Part shown: positions 23,594-33,894 of the stretch, one piece after another
Numbering within the stretch: position 1 is the stretch's first letter
How the letters are laid out: each line of letters starts with the position of its first letter
DNA from: Takakia lepidozioides
Lineage: Eukaryota; Streptophyta; Takakiopsida; Takakiales; Takakiaceae
Assembly (NCBI GenBank): GCA_030704615.1
Contig: CM060731.1
Coordinates: 93,846,756-93,910,755 of the forward strand
Length of the DNA stretch: 64,000 nt
Reading direction: 5' to 3'
Notes under the pieces: model-generated
The model's input: only the letters and a program-made list of their open reading frames with translations
The model's database searches: none
Told to the model about the DNA's origin: nothing
Program-made: the position numbers and the translations under genes

Positions 23594-24628
23594 CTATGAC
23601 TGGATTTTAGATTTAATTTTCCTTAGTGGACTTTCCCTGCTGGACTGTCCACTAGGATAACACATGTGACAAGAATTTCGCTTTTCTATACTTGCCGTTT
23701 GTTCTGTTGCCCCTTTTCTGTATTCATTAATGGGCCCGCCATTCATCCAAATTGACGCGCTGATTAGGTATTTTGACGGCCATTCTTGTCCTCTTTCTTG
23801 ATGAGATCTGTTCTTGCACTTCCTTCTTAGCTGTGTGTTGCGCCCTGATTTCCACGTGTCCCTTTCTAAACTGACTTCCGTCCTTTCTTCCGCCGGCCAT
23901 TTCCCTGAAGTTATCATGCGTCCACCTGTCACTGATTCTATGGATTGTGTAACCCTAGTAGGCTGTGTTAAGCTGTGACAGGCTGTGTCATACTGTGGTA
24001 TGCCGTGATAGGCTGTGATACACTGTGGTAAGCTGTGATAGGCTGTGACACGCTGTGGTAGGTTGTGATATGCTGTGTCGCGCCTTGATGGGCTGTGATA
24101 TGCTGTGTCGCGCCTTGATGGGCTGTGATAGGCTGTGTCGCGCTTGTTCTGCCCGCCCCGGTCATATATGCTCGGCCTAGCGACAAGTGCTCCATATTCC
24201 GTTGGTAACACTGGCGTAGCCCGTGACGGCCTTTGCGTTTCAACATGCAAATCATGCTGTAATGGTTTTTCATAGATACCACTGTACCCCTTCAACTTAT
24301 TGGCATTGACTCTTCCCAGCATTTCTTTGTTAATGGTTTGTAACATGGCGGTGTTGTTATCATACATCTTTTGTATGACATAAGGTCCTTTCCATGGTGA
24401 TTTAAGCTTAGAAGCTTTAATCTTTCCCTTCTTCTGCAACCATAGAACCAAATCTCCCGTCTTAAAAGTCTTTAACTTGCCTTCATTAAACTGTTCCTTC
24501 CTCTTCATCTGAATTCTGGTCATATTATCAGCTGCATCAGCACGTACTTCTTCCACATGGTATAATTCATGTTTCCTGACCTTAATGGAATCTTGCAATT
24601 CCATTCTCTTTCCCCATTCCGTTCTCAT
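23594..24628 (-). pseudogene. Integrase C-terminal domain of element D
   Basis: The frame begins inside integrase and carries the C-terminal SH3-like region: GDLVLWLQKKGKIKASKLK, then PWKGPYVI and LGRVNANKLKGY. The catalytic core is absent because the element is cut at 24646. The second half of the frame (after about 24165) is translated 10-mer repeat followed by a Lys/Arg-rich stretch and is unlikely to be a conserved part of the enzyme. Confidence 0.75.
23945..24160 (-). repeat. 10-bp tandem motif at the end of the element D integrase frame
   Basis: GGCTGTGATA/AGCTGTGACA-type 10-mers run head to tail for about 200 bp on the plus strand. On the minus strand they add repeated TAYHSPSRRD-like peptides to the integrase frame. 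The same motif class forms the tandem block inside this family's LTRs. Confidence 0.75.
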
Positions 24629-24646
24629 GGTAGATAACAGGAATTC

Positions 24647-25671
24647 TGTTAGAGGACTGTCTGGGACTTAGACACTTATACGGGATCTGTAGGGTACCCT
24701 TAATTTTTGCACAGACTGAGACCAACAGGAGCCTTAGGGGTAACAGCAGCGCACTGTAGAGGGGGTTACACAGTCCGTCACAGTCCAACACAGCCCGTCA
24801 CAGTCGTCACAGCCGACACAGCCACACAGCCAGTCACAGTCGACACAGCCAGACACAGTCAGCACAGCTCGTCACAGCCCGACACAGCCATCACAGCCAA
24901 CACAGCCCGTCACAGCCGACACAGCCACACAGCCAGTCACAGCCCGACACAGTCGCACAGCCAGTCACAAACCGTCACAGTTTCACACAGCCAGTCACAG
25001 CTTGACACAGCTGTCACGACCATAGGGAACGGAGAGCAGGACAGGGAACGATTGTGGGGAACAACACCTGCAAATGGAACATGTTAGTTCATGGACGACG
25101 TGTTAGTGAGGGAAACGGTTAGAGCCATGGGTAGGAAGATAAAGGGAGAAGCAAGGACTGAGAGAGGGGATTCTTAGAAGCACTTCACGGGGAGGACTTC
25201 TTGGTCATGCAGGAGAGGGGATCGGGCGGAGAGTAAGAACGGAAGCAAAGATGGAGAGCACGGTGAAGGAGGAGAGATGATTAGTAGATGCTGTTATATG
25301 CAAAGCTGTAGTGATATTGTAGAGCAGATTAGAGACACAATGGCTTCGGCCTGATACCTGATAAATCGTAATCTGATACTTATACGATACAATCACACTG
25401 TGTAGAGAGATCTGAGTGAAGCTGTGGATGAATGGATGAGTTGATGGAATCCGATAGATTGATGAAGCAAACTGATACTTAATTATCAATGGTAAGGTAG
25501 CTAACATGAATACGGAAAGGGAAACAAATAGGAAACATCCCCATGATACACTAGCTGTAGGTCATGACTGATTGTTCTGAGCGGGCTGTAGTACTTGAGA
25601 TTTCCAACTCTTCTATCTTGGAGTTTCCGCCTCGGATAGCGAAGGGATGGGTGAGTAAAAGCCGCGCGACA
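24647..25671 (+). repeat. 5' LTR of element F (1025 bp)
   Basis: Begins TGTTAGAGGACTGTCTGGG and ends AGCCGCGCGACA. It carries the tandem CACAGCC 10-mer block at about 24770-25015. It has the same length class as the D LTR (1016 bp), while the E LTR is only 652 bp. Confidence 0.93.
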
Positions 25672-25987
25672 TTTGGCGACCATACTGGGGAACTGAGTCA
25701 TGAACAACCAGATGTGACAGGCATCTGGTGGTTGGACCATTAAGAATTTGAAGTGAATCAAATTCCCTGTGGAACGAAGGAAGGAAAAATTGTCCAAAAC
25801 AATTCTTTCAAAGGTTCTTGGAATTGCAGACGGTTGTAAAGAAAATATTCTTAAGCGAGTGCATGATGCTGATCCGGAATGGGGTCTGGAGAAGGAGTGA
25901 TAAAGATTTATCAGGTAGGCCTGTAGAGGAAGAGCAGTTGGTTACCAACGTTGGTTTATGTGATAGCATTGCTATCCATTAAGCGAG
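24647..25987 (+). mobile_element. 5' end of Athila/Tat-like element F, running into the gap
   Basis: A plus-strand LTR (24647-25671) is followed at once by a primer-site-like TTTGGCGACCATACTGGGG (25672-25690) and about 300 bp of leader before the N gap. An LTR followed by a primer site is a 5' LTR, so this is the start of an element. It is of the same family as D and E. Elements F and E could be the two ends of one insertion split by copy C, but the outer flanks do not agree: element D on the left, the transposase gene on the right. Confidence 0.8.
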
Positions 25988-26487
25988 NNNNNNNNNNNNN
26001 NNNNNNNNNNNNNNNNNNNNNNNNNNNNNNNNNNNNNNNNNNNNNNNNNNNNNNNNNNNNNNNNNNNNNNNNNNNNNNNNNNNNNNNNNNNNNNNNNNNN
26101 NNNNNNNNNNNNNNNNNNNNNNNNNNNNNNNNNNNNNNNNNNNNNNNNNNNNNNNNNNNNNNNNNNNNNNNNNNNNNNNNNNNNNNNNNNNNNNNNNNNN
26201 NNNNNNNNNNNNNNNNNNNNNNNNNNNNNNNNNNNNNNNNNNNNNNNNNNNNNNNNNNNNNNNNNNNNNNNNNNNNNNNNNNNNNNNNNNNNNNNNNNNN
26301 NNNNNNNNNNNNNNNNNNNNNNNNNNNNNNNNNNNNNNNNNNNNNNNNNNNNNNNNNNNNNNNNNNNNNNNNNNNNNNNNNNNNNNNNNNNNNNNNNNNN
26401 NNNNNNNNNNNNNNNNNNNNNNNNNNNNNNNNNNNNNNNNNNNNNNNNNNNNNNNNNNNNNNNNNNNNNNNNNNNNNNNNNNNNNNN
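25988..26487. other. Assembly gap, 500 N
   Basis: Exactly 500 Ns, a conventional placeholder, so the true distance is unknown. The left side is leader of element F; the right side starts inside RNase H of chromovirus copy C. Open frames spanning the Ns are meaningless. Confidence 1.
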
Positions 26488-28139
26488 TATGTTGGCTTCC
26501 AACCCAGTGAAGGTGTTCACGGACAATGTCACAATGAAGTATTTGGCCACGCACCCAAATTGTCCCCAAAACAACTTAGGTGGCAAGATACTTTGGCGGT
26601 TTGACGTGGATATCCAGTACAAACCGGGACAGGACAATGTGGTGGCCGATGCTTTAAGTAGAAAGCAGCAGCTCCTGTTGGTGTACAGGGCGAGACGGCG
26701 CTCCAAAGGAAGATCCGGAAGGCTTGCCGGAAGGATGAGCTGGCGAGTCCGTGATGCATGACTTGAGGATGGGTAAATCGCAGTTCCACTTGCAAAATGG
26801 ACTGCTCCGTGTAAGCAAAAACGTCTCTACGTGCCAAAGGGAGGGATCAGAGATAGCCTCTTGAGAGAATGCCATGATAGCCCGCTTGCGGCCACAGCGG
26901 AGCCAAGCGCACTGCGGCACTCTTGAAGAAAGAGTATTTCTGGCCCAAACTGAGGGAGGAGGCAGAGGAGTATGTCAAGACATGCACCACATGCCAACAA
27001 AACCGGAGCGAGTACAAAAAGCAAGCGAGGCTGTTACAACCCTTGCCGATTCCAGAGGGGACTGGGAAAGCGTCTCGATGGATTTCATGACTGCTATGCG
27101 TTGTCAAAGGATTCGATGCAATCATGGTGGTGGTGGATAGGTCAGTAAATGGGCCATTTCATCCCACCAAGGAGATGGCAACGGCGCAGGAGACAGGGCG
27201 ACTTTATTTCGCCCACGTCTTAAAGCATCATGGAGTCCGAAGGATATTGTCCTCGGACCGCGATCCAAAGTTTACGAGTAAATTTTGGAGGGCACTTTGG
27301 AAGAAGATGGGGACGAGGCTGAAGATGAGCACCGCCTTTCGACCTACGACCGACGGCCAAACAGAAGAGTGAATTCCGTAGTGAAGCAGATCTTGCGGAA
27401 TTACGTGTCGGCAGACCAAACAGACTGGGTGGAACACTTAGACGCGGCAGAGTTCTATTATAATAACACAGAACACTCCGCAACGGGAGTTTCCCCTTTC
27501 GTATTGGTCTATGGAAAAGCACCTCTGGTGCCGACAAGTTGGGCCGCCCAGGACGTTGAGGAACCGGCAGTAGCGGCGGTACTGGAAGAACGCGAGCGTT
27601 TGTTGAAGCTCGCAAAGTACAACATTGCCAAAGCTAGGAAACAGTATGAAAGGCAGGCGAATCGGAAGCGGAGGGGAGTGAAGTTTGAGGCAGGTACAGA
27701 GGTCTAGTTGAACATCAAGAATTTCCGACTACCTCCGGAAGTGAGTCCGAAGTTCGTACCTCCGAATGCGGGACCCTTTCGCATTCGGAAGGTTATGAAT
27801 GAGGATGTGTATGAATTGGAGCTGCCGGCAAACAGTAAGGTGCACCTAGTATTCCATGTATCCCTTTTGAAGCCTTACTTCAAAGATGAAGCGCGTCCGA
27901 ATCGACATCAAGTGTTGCGTCCGCCACCTATGCTGTTGGATCATGAAAATGAACCTGAGTACGAGGTGGAGGCAATACTTCAGTCGAGGAGGTTCAGGAA
28001 CCGAGAAACGGAGTATCTCGTCAAATGGAAGGGCTATCATCATGTGGAGGCATCTTGGGTGCGTGCCTCAGAAATGGGAAACGCATCCGAGGTGGTTGCA
28101 ACTTTCGAAGGGCGACCTCAAAAGCGGAAGAAGCATTGA
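26488..28139 (+). pseudogene. pol: RNase H end, integrase and chromodomain of copy C
   Basis: The order is RNase H and connection (NPVKVFTDNVTMKY, VVADALSRK), integrase zinc-binding remnants, core (DRDPKFTSKFWRALW), then NSVVKQILRNYVSADQ and the C-terminal region. A TAG at about 27705-27707 separates the integrase from an otherwise open 143-residue frame with the chromodomain (YLVKWKGYHHVEASWV). Single-base losses relative to A and B break the frame repeatedly between 26590 and 27250. Confidence 0.88.
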
Positions 28140-29040
28140 TGGGGACATCAACCTTGGAGCGTGGGGGAGGAAATGCATGCTTAGCCCGGTTTAGCTAGCT
28201 TAGGTATCCGATTGCAAAAACTTGTATTATACAAAACGTGCTATAAATGAAATGGATTCCAAATGTTATGCGTCCTATTTTGTTTTGGAATGGTGATGCA
28301 TGGTATGGTTGGCTAGTGTGTAGAATGCATGCTAGCTTATAAAGTGGGAGAGATAAATTGGGTAATCGTGTGTTTGCGTAGTGCCGAAATCGGGTGACCC
28401 CCATCCAAGGGGCAAGGAAACTTGCGCCTTCTTGGGGAGTTCACGTGCTAGTGCGCACCTGGCGCGTGCGCGTACTATAACTGCGCTACCGAGGGGGTTG
28501 CCTTGTAGTGCGGCTAACGCGGAAGCTACGTGCTTCCGTTCACGTACTATAATCGTGTAGCCTCGGGACGAAGTCGTAGTGCGGCTTTGGCGTGTTCCCG
28601 TACCTCAGGCCAGCATTCCAAGGCGGACCCAATTGCAGTGATTGGGGCGCACGGTTGGTTCAAGGTTATCTTCCTAGTCAAAAGGGTTCCAGGTGAAACC
28701 TTGCTCAAGGTGATGCCAAAAGCGGCATCATGAGCGATCGCAAGCAATGTTGTTGCAGTAAGGCGATTCGATCCTCGGGAGGATCGTTCCTTGGCCTTGA
28801 AGTAAGCCAAGAAGAGTGCACTGGGAGGAGCTGGAGAGGCTCCAGCCTTGACCGGGACTTGGAGAAAGTCGGCCGAACTAGCTAGTCGAGAGTAGAGTCA
28901 AGTGTGGGGTTTGGTTCTTTGCCATGGGACGCCATGGTACGGAAACAAACTCCTTGATGTGGGACGCCACAACTTGGATGTTCGTTTCTACAAAATGGAC
29001 AAGTCAATGAGGACCTCGACTCCCTGTTGGTAGGGGTGTG
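28140..29040 (+). other. 3' noncoding tail of copy C
   Basis: Noncoding element sequence between the chromodomain stop and the 3' LTR. Its first 500 bp match 1-464 in reverse complement. In copy B most of it is deleted (the equivalent of 27843-28887). I see no gene in it. Confidence 0.85.
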
Positions 29041-29765
29041 TGTCGCGGCCCTTTGCCTTGAGGGCAGGGGGGTCGGGACACATGAAGGGCTGCCCCTGTG
29101 GTGGGGCAGCGCAGCGATAGGTATGGGGGGCTGAAGCACCCTTGAGTGCCCAAGGCACTCAAGGAGGCGGAGGCGCTCACTAGGTGGAGCCCCGCACACC
29201 GGGTTGCGGGGGGGGTGGCTCCACAAGGGTGGTGGTAGCTTAGCGGGACTTAGTGGGGGTGGCATAGGACTCACCATGGGGGCGGAGACCTTGAGGTGGG
29301 AGTCGTGGGGAGTCTTGGGACTCATCACGGTCCATAGGGGCCGTGGTGAGTGGGCCAAAGACTCACCGCGACTCATCACCGGGAGTCGAGGGTGTTCGTG
29401 GTGGTTCGCCATAAAATGGCATGGCTGGTTGTGAAACCCCTGCGGACAGCTACAGAAGTATATATAGGGAGTAGTAACCCCGAGAACGGTGCAAGCCCGT
29501 TGGTGACCAAAAACTAGTGAGTAAGCGAGCGAGCCGAAAGCGACCAAAGAGTGGGAGCTGTTCCGGACTGCCAACTACCAAAGGGAATTCCCGCTGGTTC
29601 CAAATAGGTGGAGGGTTCTTTGGGAGAACAAAGGGGGACCGTTACGCCCCGGTGAGCAGCCGAAGCTCCAAGTTGGCCCGGCGGCCAGGTTGGGAGTCAG
29701 GCGCACGCATCAAAGCGAGTAACTATGACTTGAGGGGGGAGCTTACCGAAGTGAGGTGCGCGACA
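29041..29765 (+). repeat. 3' LTR of copy C (725 bp)
   Basis: Starts TGTCGCGGCCCTTTG and ends GTGCGCGACA, as in the other three full copies. The preceding TTGGTAGGGGTGTG is the same as before the LTR of copy B. The next base begins element E coding sequence. Confidence 0.95.
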
Positions 29766-29793
29766 ACCTAAGACTCATGCTGCACGAGAGTAC

Positions 29794-30609
29794 AGTCGGG
29801 CTATGATTATGCCCTTCAACCAAATTCCCATTGTGTTGGATTGGCTTGGAAGGAATTTAGTCCGCCACAGTCGTTGGCTCATTACTACCAGATCATGCGC
29901 ATTGGCTGCCAGTGGGACTAGACTAAGGTTCTTCCGAACAATCGACCCATTGAGGATCATCACTTTGCGAGGTACTGGTCTGAAGCAGGTACCATGTTGA
30001 AGGAATTAATTGCCTTCCAAGTTGTACATGGGTACATTTATACCAAAACCAAGGAGGTATCAAGTATTGTCATGGGCTGTGGATTATACTTTGCTGCTTG
30101 TTTTTTGGCACGTTATCACATTGAGCAGCAGAAGATGCAATCGCGATTTCTGAGTTATTCCAATGGGGATCATTGGGTCTTACCTTCAGTGCCACCTCAT
30201 ATGTACCTATATGATGCAAAAGTTATGATGCAGAAGGATTCCCGTTCATGGGAACAATTTGACAACACAAAAATTTGGCCCTGAGGATATTTTCTTTAAG
30301 GGACATGAGGCATGGAAATACTTGCACTGTTCCCAAGTCATTGGCACACCTCTTACCTATACAAATGAAGAGTTCAGGACGTTCACTAATTTTGCGTGCC
30401 AGCGCTTACAACAAGTTGTACAAATTAAACTTCCAAATATGGTTGGACAACATTGTATGCCACACAGGATTCCACTTAAAGTTCGGCCGTTAAAACACCT
30501 CAGGGGAGACGATGATTCTGATACTACTGTTTCTTCAGAGGACTCTTTTGACATGGCAGAGGACTATGCACTTCAGATGGCAGAGAAGAAACTGGGATCT
30601 CCTGCCTGA
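29794..30609 (+). pseudogene. C-terminal part of the large 3' ORF, element E
   Basis: Matches the C-terminal domain of the element D frame: MIMPFNQIPIVLD, then IVMGCGLYFAACFLARYHIE, KFGPEDIFFKGHEAWKYLH and VGQHCMPHRIPLKVR. Frameshifts near 29850 and 30260 break it. Where D has a stop after KVR, E reads PLKHLRGD, so E shows the ancestral reading there. The function is unknown. Confidence 0.75.
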
Positions 30610-30813
30610 GAGGTTACTCGTTATCAGCCAAAGGAGGGTCAGACATTTCCAGGTAGTGCTCAATCATCTCCGTCAACCAGTGACAGGATTCGGGCTCGCA
30701 CACGGAGTCTTTCACGAGACTCTCACCGTCGGAATGGTGCTCGCTCACAAAGATTTGCTAATCCCAAACAGTAACCCGTGAGGACACGGCTTTTTGAGAG
30801 GGGGAGGGGTAAA

Positions 30814-31465
30814 TGTTAGAGGGCTGCTTGGGACTTAGACGCTTTTACGGGTTCTGTGGGGTACCCTTAATTTTTGCGCAGACTGAGACCAACAGGAGCC
30901 TTAGGGGTGGCAGCAGCAGGCTTTAGGGGGGTTACACAGCCCGACACAACTTTACACAGCCCGTCACAGTCCGACACAGCCCGCCACAGCTTCGCACAGC
31001 CCGTCATAGCCAGTCACAGCCGCCACAGTTTTGCACAGCCCGTCACAGCCCGTCACAGCTAGTCACAGCCGCCACAGTTTTAGATGTTTGTTACATGCAA
31101 AGCTGTAGTGAAACTGTAGGGCAGATTAGAGTCACCATGGCATTGGCCTGATACCTGATAAATCATAATCTGATACTTATTCGATACAAGCACACTGTGT
31201 GAGAGACAGATGAGTGAAGCTGTGAAATGAATGCATGATTAATTGGAATTAAGTAGATACTGAAGCATAATTCAGTATCAGATAAGGTGAATTGATAACA
31301 TGAAGGCAAGAAGGAATACAAATGGGAAGCACAACCATGATTCACTAGCTATAGGTCATGACTGATTGTACTGAGTGGGCTGAGTGCTTAGAAGTATCCA
31401 ACTCTTCTATCTTGGAGTTTCCACCTCGGATAGCAAAGGGATGGGTGAGTAAAAGCCGCTCGACA
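30814..31465 (+). repeat. 3' LTR of element E (652 bp, shortened)
   Basis: Starts TGTTAGAGGGCTGCTTGGG and ends AGCCGCTCGACA. It is about 370 bp shorter than the D and F LTRs. The CACAGCC 10-mer block is reduced to about 30935-31075 and the following unique segment is missing. Loss between short tandem motifs is a simple explanation. Confidence 0.9.
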
Positions 31466-31999
31466 TGTGTTCGTGCTAGGAATATGACTCCCTCGTCCGC
31501 TGATGTCCATTGAGGACTTGCCTGATCTCCAGGATGATCTCAGAACTTCCATGACCTCGTCAAAGTTGGACAGGTTGTGAACAATCGGGTTCTCGCTCGT
31601 CTTCATTGATGGGTTTGGCTCTGGATTTACTTCGTTGCAGACTTCTCTCTTTGAGGTACCCACTCTCTGATTTGCGGATTGTTTCGTGGAAGGCGCCAGG
31701 ATAGAAGGCGCATTTGGCGGGCAAATGAAGTCCTCAACAGCCCTGTATATGACGTTGTCCGATGGTGGAACTCGCCATTCCCTGCCGTCGCCGAAATCAT
31801 CGTGGAGCACAACAATACTTTCGACTACAACTCCGTTTGAATCCTTCCTTTCCTCCTCCAAAAATACCGACCCCGGTTTCAGGTGGTATCGAACGCAGAG
31901 ATATTTCTCCATCACCCGGCAGATCTCCCCTCTGCACGGAAATGTAGCTCTATGCTCGTGAGGAGGGCAGTACACTATAGCGCTCGGGTTTTCTACCAT
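31466..31999 (-). pseudogene. Mutator-like transposase N-terminus, locus 2 (cut by element E)
   Basis: ATG at 31999 (MVENPSAIVYCPP). The first 90 residues align with the locus 1 transposase: EKYLCVRYHLKPGSVFLEEE here, EQYLCVKFGLRPGTVFLEEE there, then a conserved DDFGDGREW/ADFGKGKEW. An acidic linker follows with NPIVHNLSNFDE, matching ETIVHDLSSDDE. The reading frame stops being the gene at 31466, where the LTR of element E begins. The zinc finger and catalytic core are absent here. The gene is divergent from the ParB-like gene at 35492, mirroring locus 1. Confidence 0.7.
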
Positions 32000-32579
32000 G
32001 GGAGATGTGCACACAAGACTGCCAGGATGGTGTTCGGACAAGCGCCCTGGGAGAAGGGGGGATGCAGCGAGGGGAAGGAATGCAGGGCCAATTTTTGCAA
32101 GCGACAAAGCCTATTCACGAATCCGGGGAGCCCACTCTCCCAAAAATCCACTGTCAGAGAGTTAATGAACCTTGTCTGCAGAATGCAGCCCCTGGTCTTT
32201 GCGCAATAACTGCCAACGGTATGCAGTCAGAAGGTATATGACCTGTGCAGATGCGCTGCGCAAACCAATCATTACGGCGTCTTACAAGAAGCATGGGGGA
32301 GCGAGCGTGCAAGCACCTTCCCCATGGACAGAGGGAACTGACAGAGGTGGCATGCCAGTGGGTCTGATTACAAGATTGAGTGCCAGACCCTCGCTGCCAC
32401 AAGTCAACATACAACAAAATGCAACATTGCGCAAAAAGTGGAACTTTGGTTCAAATGAGACATTTTATTATAATGAACTGTGACAAGTATGCATGCCCTC
32501 ACAAGCCGAGGGAAGCCAAAAGTATGCATGCCATCCATGCTCAGGTAAGTTGGGAATTTTTTCCCGTGTTGCACTATCC
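32000..32579. other. Upstream region of the locus 2 transposase
   Basis: No convincing gene. It lies between the ATG of the transposase remnant and a minus-strand frame at 32580-33125. A GTGAGG donor-like site at 32579 could open an intron joining the two, but I cannot pick an acceptor. Confidence 0.4.
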
Positions 32580-33125
32580 TCACCAAGAAGCTGGAACCTC
32601 CATTGGCCTCTCAACAAGCTCATGACTGACAGGGTGTCGGTAGGTGAAGACAATGGATGCAGCCCGTTCTACTTTGGTGTAGTGGACAACGGTGTCATGT
32701 CCTCCGATATATGCACCATCGTAAATCGAGATCTTTGTTGTGGAGAGATTGTGTCCATAGGACTCATCCTCGTAGCTTATGAGAATGTCCCCATACACTG
32801 TTTGCGATGGAATCCTCTCTGGCATGTAAGTACACCCGATGCAATCCTCGTAGGCCCAATGGCAGCACCTCCAATGATGTAGGATGTTCCATGTAGGTGG
32901 ATAATGCAGATCAACGATTCGCAGGCACCAAAGCCGCGCAAGCCCGTCCCCGCGAGGCTGATCGTGGAAGCCAGGAAGGTACTCAAGAGTGGACATGTGC
33001 ACCCTCCTCTGCTGAGAGTGGTCTATCCAATCCTGCAGGTATATGAAAATATCCCCTGACTTGGGCGAGAAGTCCCACGGGGTGCGATTCTTGTTTGGGC
33101 AGTTAATGGGATCCCGGCACGCCAT
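32580..33125 (-). CDS. Hypothetical protein, 181 aa, in locus 2
   Basis: An ATG-initiated frame at 33125 (MACRDPINCPN) between palindrome array 2a and the transposase. It is rich in Trp, His, Tyr and Cys (WRCCHWAYEDCIGCTYMPE) with regular hydrophobic spacing, unlike a chance frame. It has no signal peptide or membrane segment and I do not recognise a family. It has no counterpart in locus 1. The end is uncertain: a GTGAGG donor overlaps the stop, so it may be the first exon of a longer minus-strand gene. Confidence 0.45.
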   Translation of the reverse strand: MACRDPINCPNKNRTPWDFSPKSGDIFIYLQDWIDHSQQRRVHMSTLEYLPGFHDQPRGDGLARLWCLRIVDLHYPPTWNILHHWRCCHWAYEDCIGCTYMPERIPSQTVYGDILISYEDESYGHNLSTTKISIYDGAYIGGHDTVVHYTKVERAASIVFTYRHPVSHELVERPMEVPASW

Positions 33126-33365
33126 CGAGGACTACTGAAAGGGCTGCCAGGAAGCAGAGAGGGTGCGCAGGGAAGGGGGAGTGTGGGGAAGATGAGGAGC
33201 TCGGAGCGAGGAAGTGTTGTTGTCTCGGTTTGAAACGCGTGGGTCACGAGCGAAGGTCGGGCAAGTGGCAAAAGAAAAGAGCACCATTTAATATAACCGT
33301 ACCCAGGAATGAGGCACAAAATTTACTTCGACAGGATGTCCAATCGGAGGGTGACGGCCCCACGT

Positions 33366-33805
33366 GCCTGCTAGAGAACTTCCCCCGGATGGAAAAACGG
33401 CGCCGAATTTGCATCCGAGGCCGGTCGGACGAAGTCGTCTCGGGGGGTGAGTCCGTCACCTGGCCGACAGAGAACATCCCCCGGATGGAAAAACGGCGCT
33501 GAATTTCCATCCGAGGACCGTTGGATGAAGTCATCTCGGGGGGAGAGGCCGACACCTGGCCGAAAGAGAACATCCCCCGGATGGAAAAACGGCGCCGAAT
33601 TTCCATCCGAGGACCGTTGGATGAAGTCGTCTCGGGGGGAGAGGCCGACACCTGGCCGACAGAGAACATCCCCCGGATGGAAAACAGCGCCGAATTTCCA
33701 TCCGAGGACCGTTGGATGAAGTCGTCTCGGGGGGAGAGCCAGACACATGGCCGACAGAGAACATCCCCCGGATGGAAAAACGGCGCCGAATTTCCATCCA
33801 TAGAC
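33366..33805. repeat. Palindrome array 2a (five units, about 96 bp)
   Basis: Five tandem units of about 96 bp, each with an imperfect palindrome CGGATGGAAAAACGGCGCCG followed by AATTTCCATCCGAGG. The dyad is GGCGCC except in the second unit (GGCGCT). Units begin near 33382, 33479, 33574, 33670 and 33765. The rest of the unit (GATGAAGTCGTCTCGGGGGG) is also well conserved, so this array is younger or more homogenised than array 1. Long open frames on both strands are translated repeat. Confidence 0.9.
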
Positions 33806-33894
33806 GCCCGTATTGGCCCTTCTTCAACAATTTATAGTCGTTGCATCAAGTTTTTCGCGTTTATTTTACTGGTTACACACTAAACTTGGAATTT

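Larger units (their letters stand above)
18636..24646 (-). mobile_element. Athila/Tat-like Ty3/gypsy element D (3' half)
   Basis: On the minus strand: integrase C-terminus, a long 3' reading frame, a polypurine tract (GAGAGGGGAAGGGG at about 19655-19670) and a 3' LTR (19651-18636). Gag, protease, RT and RNase H are missing. The left part of the element breaks off at 24646 against a plus-strand LTR of the same family (F). Elements E and G carry related 3' frames. An extra frame 3' of integrase is typical of the Athila/Tat group. Confidence 0.82.
26488..29765 (+). mobile_element. Ty3/gypsy chromovirus copy C (3' half)
   Basis: The plus strand holds the RNase H end, integrase, chromodomain, a 900-bp noncoding tail and a complete 3' LTR. 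It is the best copy in the window for defining the 3' half of this family. Its right end lies directly against the 3' frame of element E, so C inserted into an Athila/Tat-like element. The 5' half is in or beyond the gap. Confidence 0.92.
29766..31465 (+). mobile_element. Athila/Tat-like element E (3' end), host of copy C
   Basis: The plus strand holds the C-terminal third of the large 3' ORF, a polypurine tract (GAGAGGGGGAGGGG, about 30797-30810) and a short 3' LTR (30814-31465). Its left end is the insertion point of copy C. Its right end lies directly in the coding sequence of the locus 2 transposase, so E inserted into that gene. Confidence 0.88.

Noticed and set aside
24707-25087. Frame with SHSPTQPVT-like repeats
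   Set aside because: Translation of the 10-bp CACAGCC tandem motif inside an LTR.
25951-26706. Long open frames across the N gap
   Set aside because: Most codons are N; the frames have no meaning.
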